From Kalaharituber pfeilii (Eukaryota > Ascomycota > Pezizomycetes > Pezizales > Pezizaceae): DNA of 64,000 nucleotides. Every line of letters starts with the position of its first letter. Position 1 is the stretch's first letter. Under the pieces are notes generated by a model, which saw only the letters and a list, made by a program, of their open reading frames with translations, was not told the origin of the DNA and ran no database searches. The DNA is taken from positions 558,001-622,000 of the forward strand of contig WHUZ01000012.1 in assembly GCA_015179045.1 (NCBI GenBank), read 5' to 3'. Positions 11,278-22,266 of this stretch are shown here, piece by piece. The position numbers were made by a program, and so were the translations under genes.

Positions 11278-12714
11278 TACTGTATGAAGATGCCTTGGGC
11301 AGGAGAGACCTTGCCTAATTAATGCCAGTGAGGTCTGGATCACAACTGTATTCAAGGGATATCTGACCCTTTCATATCGAGATTTGTGCACAAGAGCTTG
11401 GATATAAGATGTCAGTTTGGATTATCGTAGATGGTGATACCTTTAGTCCTTATTGCTTTATTTGTAGTCGTATATAAATGAACGCACGTAAATAGGAACC
11501 TATGTAATTAATAGCGCCATATGCTTCGATTCCAATAGCATCCAGATATTTACACCTCAAGTGTGTATTTACTTAAGGGAGGTACTTTCCTATAGTATTT
11601 GATGGACAAGGCCAACGTAGCCACGGGCCGTTGCATTAACGAGTTGCTAAACAGGACTAACAAGTACCAAGTTACAACCTTGCAGATAGGACCTCGCAGT
11701 AATTTATGTACTGGGATGCGGTGTAGCGCGCAGTCATAAGTGCCGTGTACCTGAGGATTGATGTAGGTTGTTCTATTTGCACGGTATTGCACCCATGTGC
11801 TCGAGGTGTTTGCGCCCCGAATGTGACATCAAGTCAACACGCCTGGGGACGAGGCTAATATCAAGTAGAGTACGCGGGCTCCCAATCACCTGTGCCCCGA
11901 AAATAGACGCGCTTAGGTTTTGTTGAAAAGCTTCATGTATGCAGCAATTAAGCTCAAACGCTTTAAATGCCCTTCTCAGTTGCAAAAAATGAACATGGCT
12001 TAATATTTTCTAATTAGAGCAGCTGGAATGTGTGGCTCTTGTCACTTTCTAGCCTGCTTGCGCTTGCCTCGGCACTAGTTGCACTACCCAGGGCGGAGGT
12101 CACTGCAATATTGCTGGGGAATCAGACTAGCGCTAGCTATGTGGAGTGCCCCATGGCCTAGATACCCGAGTTTTGTGCCACCATGGAAAACGCGATATTA
12201 TATGTGCGGTGTCTTTTCCTAAACCGATTAGCGCGAAATGGCATGAAAACAGCAGGCCTGGGTTTAGGAGTACTTCTGGTAAGAAATTACACTACAACTG
12301 TTTTTTTTATTTTCCCAACAAAGCTGCTCGATGTTCCTTATTCTGGAGCTCAAGAGCGAGCAGCTCTGACCGCCCACCTTGCAGAGACTTGAACCCCATT
12401 GACAAGGACAATATATCATCAATGCTACACAGCTGTGTTGATAATGCATTGGGCATGTTGTAGATTCGATGCAAGTGCGCCTATGTAGAGATACCTGGTC
12501 ACTACAAGGATTAACAATGTGAACAATGACATGGTCGTGGTTTTACTGTAATATGACAGCAATTTTTAGGGTCTTAAGACCCACAGCCTACTATAACTCC
12601 GCTCTTTCGATACGTTCATCCTCACTATAGCCCAGGATTCTGAACGGAACCCCCAAAATCGTCGCCATATCGTCTTCAATAACGAAGTCTTGGTTCCACT
12701 GAGTGCACTCCACT
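11278..12714. other. Gene-free interval
   Basis: Several short frames occur on both strands but none shows domain features, codon consistency or splice partners. I see no clear repeat boundaries. The last ~100 bases should hold the promoter of the secreted-protein gene. Confidence 0.35.
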
Positions 12715-13272
12715 ATGCGGCTTTTCTCTAGTCTCAGTGCTGTTGTTGCTTCTCTTGTGCTGGCTCCCTTCACAAATGCAATCTGTGAAGATGATATTCC
12801 TGCTGTGACCTTCAATTCTCTTGTAACTTCCTTCGCGATGCAAGTAAAGAGCTCGAATCCAGCTCTCCATGGCCGCTTTGTTTCCTTCACCTCCTCCGGC
12901 GTCTACGACCAGACGCTTTACCTCTCACCGGTTGGAACTAAAATTCACAACTTTACCATGACCACCGGCTTATGGAGGTATGGGACAATGATCAAAGCAG
13001 TTGTATCGACTCAATGGGAGAGCGACGGAACAACGAGGATCTTTTTCACCGATAGGACTCAACAAAATGCGGTGTTCGGCGCAAGGCTTACATGCAATGA
13101 GAAGATCGACGATGTTCAAACAGAATTCCACCTGGTTGATGGTGCTTCAGTTTGCATTAGGCAAGAGTCTGGAAAGCGACAAATGGTTCGCTATAAGCCC
13201 GCTGGAGCTTGCGGTTAGTAAATTCTTTTGGTTGGATGACCTTCACATATTTGACTAACAGCTAATTCATAA
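12715..13272 (+). CDS. Small secreted protein, function unknown
   Basis: ATG at 12715 opens a classic signal peptide, MRLFSSLSAVVASLVLAPFTNA, followed by a mature chain of about 146 residues starting ICEDDIPAV. The mature part has four Cys (ICED, LTCNE, SVCIR, GACx), possible N-glycosylation at NFT, and no recognised domain. Read straight through, it ends GACG with a TAG at 13216. A good intron (13214-13261, donor GTTAGT, branch TTGACTAAC, acceptor CAG) would replace that ending with GACANS and stop at 13270-13272; I prefer this spliced form (169 aa). Its small size, signal peptide and Cys content resemble fungal effector-like or wall proteins, but nothing fixes a role. Confidence 0.6.
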
Positions 13273-14930
13273 AGCACGAAAATGCGAGGAAGTCACACTT
13301 GTTGCTGTATGCGATGGGCCACCTCCATGTGTTTAGAGAAAGGCATATATATGAAGAGAAGCTTAAGGATATTCTTGCTGTTTCGATATTCAATTGCAAC
13401 GATTGTATTGAAGTTCATTTTTAGCGAATCATGTTGCGTTCACAGGGTAACTGTTAGTGCTTACAGTTAGCAGCCATAGTCTCATGTAACCTCGATACCC
13501 TTACAGCATCGAAATTGTGCGCTTTTCCATCTCTAATACCCTGCATTGTCTAGCTTAAACCTTGCATATGATCAAAGGATGCCTACATAGAGATATTTTT
13601 TGCCGTTCCTACGGACTACTTGGTATCGTATTCTCACAACCGCACTAATGCTCTCGTCTCTGGTGTTCGGTCTCAGATAAAAATTAGCTTCTGCATTTCT
13701 TGAATGCACCTCCTACTTATAGCACTTGTAAATGTATTCATCAGCAAGTTCAAGAACCCATACCAAGAGGTAGAGTCAACTGAAAGCCAGCAGGCTAGAA
13801 TTGTATACAAAACAATATTTTAGCTTTTTATAGAGTTTTATTCTGTCATGGGCACTACTCACAATACTATAAGCATGCACTAGTTTCCCTTATCAAACTG
13901 TATTGCACTATTTGTATTTGCTAAAAGGTCACTCAAATTTGCATCATCAGTAGCAATGGTTATCTCGGCAGCAACCAAACCAAATAACCCGTACGTTGCT
14001 ATTACAGAGTTATACCCAAGAAGTTGGTAAATCCCAAGGAGCACCAACAAACACAATGCACAAAGATACTTAATGCTCCCCCCTTGACCTCGGAGAACTA
14101 GCTCTGTCTCAAGGCAATAAAACGGAAGTTTGACATTGGGAGGGAGAAGGTTGCGTGGAAAAAAGCGCGGTTGAGTATAGATTAGATAATGCCATCAATT
14201 GATTGATTATTTGATTGCTTGACACGAAGACATCTATGATATTGCCACGGGCATACGCTTATGTAGAGCATTTCTGCTTCGGGTCTTGGCTGGCACGGGA
14301 CTAGGCCTTGGCGGGATCGGCTAGTATGGGATGGCAACGTAAGCTGGAGGGTCTTGGCGCGAGGCATCTACGCACCACCCCGTGGCGCAGGAAACCATCC
14401 CGTGAATGATCCAGCCTCAACTGTTCACAGGTCGCGCGCAGCAAGACTTCCAGCCCTCTTCACACGAGACTACAAGCACCTGCCTCAATCTCGTCACCTG
14501 GCCCAGTAGGCGCCGCGCAATTGTCCTGCTGGTACGTGGACGATAGTCCCTGGAGATTCCAAAGATATCATTGCTTCTCATCTGCCGCATCATTCTCAAT
14601 CCAGTTTGCAAACAGCACGGTGTTGGTATGTAGTCACTAATATTCAGTGAATGCCGCATAAAGTACCCTTGGAACTACATAACATTGGTCCCATAGCCTT
14701 TCTTTCTCCCCGCACTGCCTTCTCCTAGCTAATTTTATCTGGATTAAGACCTAGCTATATAGGCTCTTCACCACCCCCCACCCCAAAATTGTCTTGATAG
14801 CCAACCCTACTTCCTCCTTGCTGGCTTATGCGGAGCACTTTCGTCCTCGCCTCCTCCTCTTAACCCTCAACATAGCTATTTGCTGGTCTCCCTTGTATTC
14901 GGCCTCAAACAGCAGTCAGCATCGAAAATC
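13273..14930. other. Long intergenic region upstream of PAN1
   Basis: No supportable gene. A TATA-like CTATATAGG lies at about 14753-14762, ~175 bp before the PAN1 ATG, and pyrimidine-rich sequence (CCACCCCCCACCCC) follows at 14770; these may be core promoter features. Confidence 0.35.
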
Positions 14931-17900
14931 ATGGCCTTTACACCTGGCTGGGGAAACCAGCAGCAACAGCAGTATCCACAACAGCAACAGCAGCAACAGC
15001 AACAACAGCAGCTTCTCCAACCGCAATATGGGCAATATGGTCAATCAAATTATGGCCAGGTGCTTCCTCAACCGACCGGCTTTCCCCAGCAGCAACCACC
15101 GGGCGTTATCGGCCCGCAGCCTACAGTGCTGGGCCAACCCCAATTCCTGACAATGCAACACACACAGCAGCCCCTCCCGCTACAACAACAGTATACTGGG
15201 GTTCCAGGAATGGGAATGGGTATGGGACAGTCTACAGTCCCTCCGGTGCCACCGATTCCAGCAAGCTATTCCGCCCCACCCCAACAACAAAGTATTGCAC
15301 CTCCCCCTCCACAACCTGTAAAACCAGCAGCAAAGACGGGGTCTGTGCCCAGGATTCCCAATATTAGGTTATCATTCATCACTGTCCAGGACCAAGCAAA
15401 GTTTGAACAGCTTTTCAAATCTGCCGTGGGGGAGGGACAAACTTTGTCCGGTGAGTTTCTTGCCTCCGAGTCATTTCGATACACTGGCAATAGGTATTAC
15501 GGAGCGATTGAGACTGACGCTGTTTGAATCAGGAACGAAAGCACGGGATATTCTTGTCCGATCCAAATTGCCAGCTTCTGACCTAGAGAAAATATGGTAG
15601 CTTTTATCCTCGGCTTCCAACCGGTGCACTTGAGCTAAAGTTTGTCACAGGAATCTTGCCGATACAACAAAATCGGGACAGCTGTTGTTCCCGGAATTTG
15701 CCCTAGCAATGTACTTGTGCAACTTAAGAATGCAGGGAAAGAGTTTGCCGAGTGCATTATCGGAAAAAATTGTTAATGAGGTTTCCAGCATGGTGGATAT
15801 CATCTCCTTTGGTGTACCAGATACAGCGCAAACCCAACCAATCCGGACAAATATTCCAGACTTCTCAATTACGCCTGCCCAGCCTATACCGTCCCCATCA
15901 AATGCCTCTCTCTTATCTGGTCTTCAAGTTCAGCCTACAGGAATATCAAACATGCCAATGATGTCTCAGCCGACTGGTTTTGGAGGCCAGGGGCTTATTG
16001 GACAACCAACCGGGTATAACCGACCACCAATGCCTCCTATGCCGACTGGTTTATCCTCGCTATCCCAGGGACAGACAGGCCTTGGCCACGGTCAACTGAC
16101 CGCACAGCCTACTGGAATCCCGGGGCAATGGGGTTTTGTAACCACGCCAGCTGGAGCACTTCCAGGTATATCTTTATTAGAGTCACGGATGCTTCCGCAG
16201 CCTGGGCGTGAGGCGGGGAACTTTACCACAGCTGGACTGCAAGGGAATGCTACAATTCCATGGGCAGTAACCAAGGATGAGAAATCCTCTTATGATAACA
16301 TATTCCGTGCATGGGATGGTTTGAATCAAGGATACCTTACTGGGCAAACTTGTATTGAGGTTTTTGGGCAGAGCGGATTGGATAAGAGCGTCTTGGAACA
16401 GATTTGGTAAAGAAGCCGCTCATTCTCCGTTTTTCAGAAGTAAAGCTAACTTGTACAAGGACGCTCGCGGACCCCGGTAATAAAGGGAAATTAGATAAAG
16501 ATGAGTTCGCCGTAGCTATGCATTTGGTAACGCCCATGTACCAATAACAATCATTTCATACTAATTCACTCTCAGATATATCGCAAACTCAATGGATATG
16601 AAGTCCCTGCACGATTACCTCCAGAGCTCGTTCCGCCTTCACACCGGAAATTTTCAGAATCAGTTAATCAGGTTAAGAGCTTCCTTAAAAGTGATGCGGA
16701 TGCCCGTAAGGGGTCAGGGGTCAGCTACTTGAAAAGCCATTCTTTCAGAAATGACCCGAAAGTGGAGATACATCGGAAGGACGCTACTGTGTATAAACAT
16801 AATGATAATGATGTCGGTTACAGGTCGAGCGCCCGTCGTCGAGCTCCACCGACAACCGACCAGTCTTCTGTTAATCCAGGTCCGAAAACAGAGGAACTTT
16901 CGGTTGAACAATTGCGGAAGAAAGTTAAAGAAAAGCAGATATTGCTCAATGCAATTGATATAAAGGACGAGGCCGCCGCAGAAGATGACGAGATACTCGA
17001 TCGAAGGGACAGGCGTGATGCGGAGGATTTATACAGGAGGATTAGAAGAATTCAAGAGGAAATTGACAACCACCCAAGCTATCAAGACCACTCAAGCGAC
17101 GCCGACGCAGAGAAAAGACAGCTCAGAAGGCAACTTCAGAATTTAACAGATCGTCTACCTGACATTGCTTCCAAAGTTAGAAAAACAGAACGTAGCATTG
17201 CAGACGCTAGACTGGAGTTATTCAGGCTGAAAGATGCAAAGTTGCATCCAGGTTCCGCAGCTGCCATCGTTGGAACTGGGCCTGGTGGAAGTATTACTGA
17301 GGCTGACAGGATTAAGGCAAGATCAAGAGCCATGATGCAGCAAAGGCTTGCAGCATTGACAGGAAAGCCCTCTACATCATTGGATGGAGGCGATGACGAA
17401 GCAGCATCTAGAAGGCTGGCTGAGGAGACACAGAGGATCACCTCAGAGCGGGAAAACAATGAAAGAATGACTAGTGAGGTTGAGGAAAGTGTGGATGACT
17501 TCAGGAAGACATTGGAAGATTCACTGAAAGAGTTTAATGCAAAAGATCGTACTAACGAGCATGAGACCAGGAGGTGGGAAGAAGGCCTTGGTGTTGAGGA
17601 TGAAGTCAAGGACTTTATTTATGAATTGCAAAGGAACTCGCGCGCAACAAGGGCGAAACGTGAAGATGATAGTGATTCCCGCCGGGGTACCCACCCACGG
17701 TTCAATGATACGAAGCGGCCATCTTCTCCTCCACGCTCTTCAACTCCAACACCTAGTGCAGCTAATACTAATGCAGGTTCATATTCTTCATATAAGACGC
17801 CTGAGGAAAGGGCAGCATTCATTAAACAACAAGCAGAACAGCGAATGGCGGAAAGGCTTGCCGCTATGGGAATCAAGTCGACAATCAGGCCTGGTGCTCT

Positions 17901-19448
17901 TACTGAAACAACGCAGCAAAGACTGGAGAGGGAGAAGAGGGAAGCGGAAGATCGCAGGAGGAAAGCTGAGGAAGAGGATGCGAAACGTGAACAGCTACGA
18001 CAACAGAGGATAGCTGAGGAGGCAATCTCTCCACCTGCTGTAGAGCAGATAAAAACCCCTGCTAAGAAGCCTCCACCTCCACCTCCATCATCCAGAGGTG
18101 CCAAAAAGGATAGTCAGAGCCAGGAAGAAACCAGGAAGAAGGCTGCGAAAGAAGCGGAGGATCGGGCACTTGCAGCAAAGCAAGAAGAACAAGAACGCAA
18201 GAGATTCGAACTTGAGTATGTACTGGGTACTTGATATGTAGGATGAATAGCAATACTGATAACTACTAGGCAGGAAGCTCGTCGGGAGGAAGAGGAACTT
18301 ATGCGAGAGAGGGAAGCTGCGAAAGCCAGGCTACGGGCTATGGAGGAGGAGGTTAAGAAAGAGAAACTCAAGAAACAGGAAGAAGCGAAACAAAGACAGG
18401 CTGCTAAGGAAAAAGAAGCACGATTGGCTGCTATGCGTGCTGAAATCAAGAGAGCGGAAGAGGAAGCAGAGTAAGTTTATACACTCAAATGAGTTTCAGC
18501 CTGTACAAATACTTATTCAATGGCTGTTTTAGACTCCTGAGGAGAGAAAGAGAGAAATTGGAAAACTGGACATCATCTGATGATGAAGAACCAGATGATC
18601 CTGGCCGAAACGCTTTATCTGATAGAAACGATCAATTCTCCACTGCTCCTTCGCCACCAGCCCCTCCTATGCCTACTCAGTTTTCGAACATACCTCCCCC
18701 CCCACCCCCCCCGCCACCTCCTATGCCCGCCACTCAATCAGTCACACCACCTTCAGTCCCTGCAATAAATGCCCCAGCGCAACCAGAGAATCGCAACCCA
18801 TTTTACAAGCAGCTTGAGGCTGCCAATAGTGGCAGTGGAAGTGCCCTGGCTTCTAGTGTCTCTCCGTTAACACCCCAGACCGAAGGCTCCAACAATCCTT
18901 TTTTTAAGGACCTTGCTGGTGGGGATAATAAGACCGACACTCCATCTCAGCCGGCAGCGCCTGTAAAACGCAGTCGCGCAACCCACCAGGACGTTGATGA
19001 CTGGATGGATTCTGAGCCGGGGTCAGATAGCGATGACGATGAGCCAGCACGTACCAGCACCGCTGCACTTGCTTCTCTTTTGTTTGGAACGATGGGACCC
19101 CCCAGGCCTTTGTCAAGTATGGGGAAAGAGTCAGAGCCAGCTAGTCCACACGTTGGCATGACTTCCGGAGCTGCTTCTAGCATTTCGCCTGGCACGGCTA
19201 CTGGTGCTCCACCACCCCCACCTCCACCCCCACCACCACCTCCACTGTCGGCACCGCCAATGCCCGGTGGCTTCCCTGGCGGGGCACCACCACCTCCTCC
19301 GCCCCCTCCTCCCAGTGCACCCGCCGATCCTCCACCTGGGGCGCCTAATGTAGGAGCACTTCTTAGCCAAATCACGATGGGGAAGAGTCTGAAAAAAGTG
19401 CAGACCCGAGACAGAAGCGGAGCGGCTATTGCGGGAAGAGTCCTGTGA
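14931..19448 (+). CDS. PAN1: Actin cytoskeleton-regulatory complex protein PAN1
   Basis: Endocytic scaffold that activates Arp2/3 at cortical actin patches with END3 and SLA1. Exons: 14931-15450, 15533-15596, 15651-16406, 16460-16526, 16576-18215, 18270-18470, 18533-19448; 1387 aa in one frame. Order of parts: Gln-rich N-terminus (MAFTPGWGN then poly-Q), first EH domain about 140-235 ([21 protein letters not shown]), a PTG-rich linker (QPTGF, QPTGI repeats, the substrate type for PRK1-like kinases), second EH domain about 397-480 ([21 protein letters not shown]), a long charged coiled coil about 540-1080, two poly-proline runs near 1135 and 1308, and a C-terminal WH2-like segment ([14 protein letters not shown]). 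Introns 1-4 interrupt the EH domains. The neighbour BIG1 is convergent. Confidence 0.95.
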
Positions 19449-20451
19449 AATTTTTATTTTGTACTTGTGGCTACTCGTGTTTTATCTTTTTGCGCGCAGC
19501 GATCTGGAAGCAGAGTGTTAGTATTGGTTGAGGAGTATATACATAGATGTCAATTTCTTTTCATTTGTTTTTCTCTCTATTTTTTCTCTTTATTTGTCTT
19601 GTTTTTTTCTCTACTTGTTGTCAGTTTACTATTTGATATTGTGAACTTCTCAGCAAGGGAGAGATACATAGTACCTTTTGAGTAATAAATCCAATTCGGT
19701 CACTCTTACGACATAAATTTAGTGAGTTTCTATAGAACCAAGGGATGCTACCGTCGAAAGTAGAGTACATGGGACGGGTGACAGATACAAGAAAGATGAA
19801 GTTGGCAATCATGTTCTCAAAACATGCAGCCTATAGATTTTATTATCATTACTACCCTCACTATTATTGTTTTTCACCGTTTTTCTTAGTCTTTTCTTCT
19901 CTTGTCACATCTTTGATCACATACACCACATAATACACCACACAATGCACAGATGGGGGGCACATGCTTGTGGTCAGAAACTACATGTTCTTCTCTGCAG
20001 GGAGATACAGCTGATGATAAGAGTAGGTATGGTTTTTACACAACAAACGCGAGCAAGTACTTGAACGTTCAATAGTAGCATATAAATAACAAGACGCACA
20101 GCAACATCAAATACAACAAACGTACAAACCGTCAGGAAAAAAAAAAGCGGAGGACATGGAAGAGAGGGTTGGGGTGGGGTGGGGGAATGGCGGAATGTAA
20201 AATGCCAACAGAGTAGTCCCAATGTATCTCTTGAATTCCCCTCCCCCCCTTGTAAATCAAATTTCCTAGGCTACTATGTAGGCTATCTATGGTGGCATGA
20301 GACCTAGTGGACTTGTGTGTGGTTTTTCCCATTATATTAGATGAAAAAAAAAAAGAAAAGATCAAAGACTCAACACAAAAACATTAATATAAATCACAAT
20401 TCAATATTGGTTTTTTTTTTTTACATTGCTAAATGGGTGGTTGCCATCCCC
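19449..20451. other. Convergent 3' region between PAN1 and BIG1
   Basis: T-rich and A-rich tracts, consistent with two converging polyadenylation regions. No gene or RNA is seen. Confidence 0.4.
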
Positions 20452-21745
20452 CTACTGCTGCTGCTTCTTTGCAGCCGCGGGGCCCATTTCCTTTTCAAAT
20501 GCTGTTTTTTTTTTTAAGTGAAGTTAGTTAGAGGTGTTGGAAAAGTTCGGGATGCGGATGGGTGGTGTGGGGGGAGGTGGTGAGATGGGGGGGAAGGGGG
20601 GTATCGTACCTCCATACGACACCTTCAAGCTCAACAATGCGGTCAACCCCACATATGCAATCATCACTACGAAGAATGCCGCAAGATACCCCATGAAGAT
20701 GCCCGGGGTGAAGAACGCATATCTCTGGAACAAGGATGCCTTGTCGAGGGATGGCGGCTCGTCGGGTTTGTCATCACGTGCGGCGAAGGAGCGTCGGCGG
20801 AGCTCGTCAGAGGGCGTGGTAGGGTCCTGGAGGTGCTGAGACTGGAAAGGCAGGTTGTCGACAAGGGGGCGGGGAGTCGAGGTGTAAATGAGGGTGTATT
20901 TATTAGTGGCAAGGGATTCGAGGATGGAGAAGAGGAAAGCGTCTAGGAGACTCAGGGTTAGTAAAGAGTCAAGGCTAAAAATATAAAACTTTGGGGGCAT
21001 ACCCGTATCCGCCAGATCCTTCGTCCTCTGTTTCGGGTCCTGATCTGGCTCCTGGAAGCTCACCACGACTGCCTTCGGCTTCATATTCCCAAACCTCTCA
21101 AACGCACCGGCTTCAGCACCAACCGTCAGTGGAGTCCCAGTCCAATCAGCGTCGATCCCCGTAGAGTAGAATGACAGAAATGAAGAAGACATACTACTTG
21201 GATCCACCTCCACGACCTCCGCGCCGCATCTGTCTTTTGCAAACTCCTTCAGCTCGTCCGCGATGTCTGTTGCGCTGCTCGCATCTTTCTTGCCATAGGG
21301 CACAACAAGCTGGGACTTGCTCTCGCCGTACTCGCCCAGCAGCGCACGCTTCATATGCGGCATGCCCGCTGTGCCGCTCATCACTCCTCCGTGTCTTCTG
21401 TTGAAGTCGCTGGCATGGATGCCCGGTTGTCTCGCAATCACATAGGCGTCCGAGGTACACTTTGCTATTAACTCCTTTGCAATCTCGAGGAATTGGGTTG
21501 TCGTCAGCACCGATTTGGATGCATTTTGGAGGCCCGCCGTGGAGAATCTGTCGCAGTGGTAATCAATGAACCTTTCGTTAGCAACCTCTTTCTGTCAAGC
21601 CCAGCGTCGATGGCCGGAAGACATACTCTGAAGTCGAGATCAAGAAGAACGGACTCGTATTCGCAAATCCATGGACTGTAGAGGGTATCTGGAGGAATAC
21701 GGCAGCTGCTGCCGCTAGAAGTGCTGTTGCTGATGGGGAGCGCAT
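20452..21745 (-). CDS. BIG1: BIG1, ER membrane protein for cell-wall beta-1,6-glucan
   Basis: BIG1 is an ER type I membrane protein needed for normal beta-1,6-glucan. Exons on the minus strand: 21745-21627, 21547-21003, 20942-20610, 20501-20452; 348 aa. A signal peptide (MRSPSATALLAAAAAVFLQ) leads into the family signature FANTSPFFLISTSEFSTAG. The lumenal domain follows, then a C-terminal membrane span (FFTPGIFMGYLAAFFVVMIA). The last exon encodes AFEKEMGPAAAKKQQQ, a Lys-containing cytosolic tail typical of BIG1. Reading through the last donor (20609) instead gives a spurious Pro-rich tail ending at 20524, so the short exon at 20501-20452 matters. The intron before it contains a long T-tract on the coding strand's complement. 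Confidence 0.9.
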
Positions 21746-22266
21746 TTTTAGTGTTTACTGGTCGGAATGGATGAAGTTCGTGTTTTGGCGCATCTTGATT
21801 ACAGACCTGTCTGGTGATCTACGCCAAGCTTCCAACAGCTGAACTTGCCGACAGGGAAGCTAGCCCCATCGAGAGATCCTGCAGTGAAATATCGGGTCTG
21901 AACAGACCTAGATGGAGCTGCTTCAGAATGTACCACCATGAAAAGTAGAAGATTATAGAATTATAATGTACTATCGGATTGCATACTAAAAGTTCATAGA
22001 TACGCCTGGAACCCCGGATAGAAATACAAAACCGCCTGTTGCCGAATCTGCTTTGCGTCAGGCTCTAACTGAAGTGGAAAAGTGAACAAAAGCGAAATCA
22101 AAATTAACAAAAAAACGTCACAGCGCCGTCCCAATGATATAAAACCAGTACCAGATTGCTCCGCTCAAACATGCATGAGTGGATACACCAGTCCAGCCTT
22201 AAGTTAAAATTCAAACCCAAAACATGAAAAACAGACCGAAAGGAAAAATGCTCAATGAATAGTCCT
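21746..22266. other. BIG1 upstream region
   Basis: About 520 bp between the BIG1 start and the end of the next minus-strand gene. No ORF of interest; promoter presumed. Confidence 0.4.

Noticed and set aside
17136..18104. Ser-rich minus-strand ORFs inside PAN1
   Set aside because: They are antisense to the Glu/Arg-rich coiled coil of PAN1.
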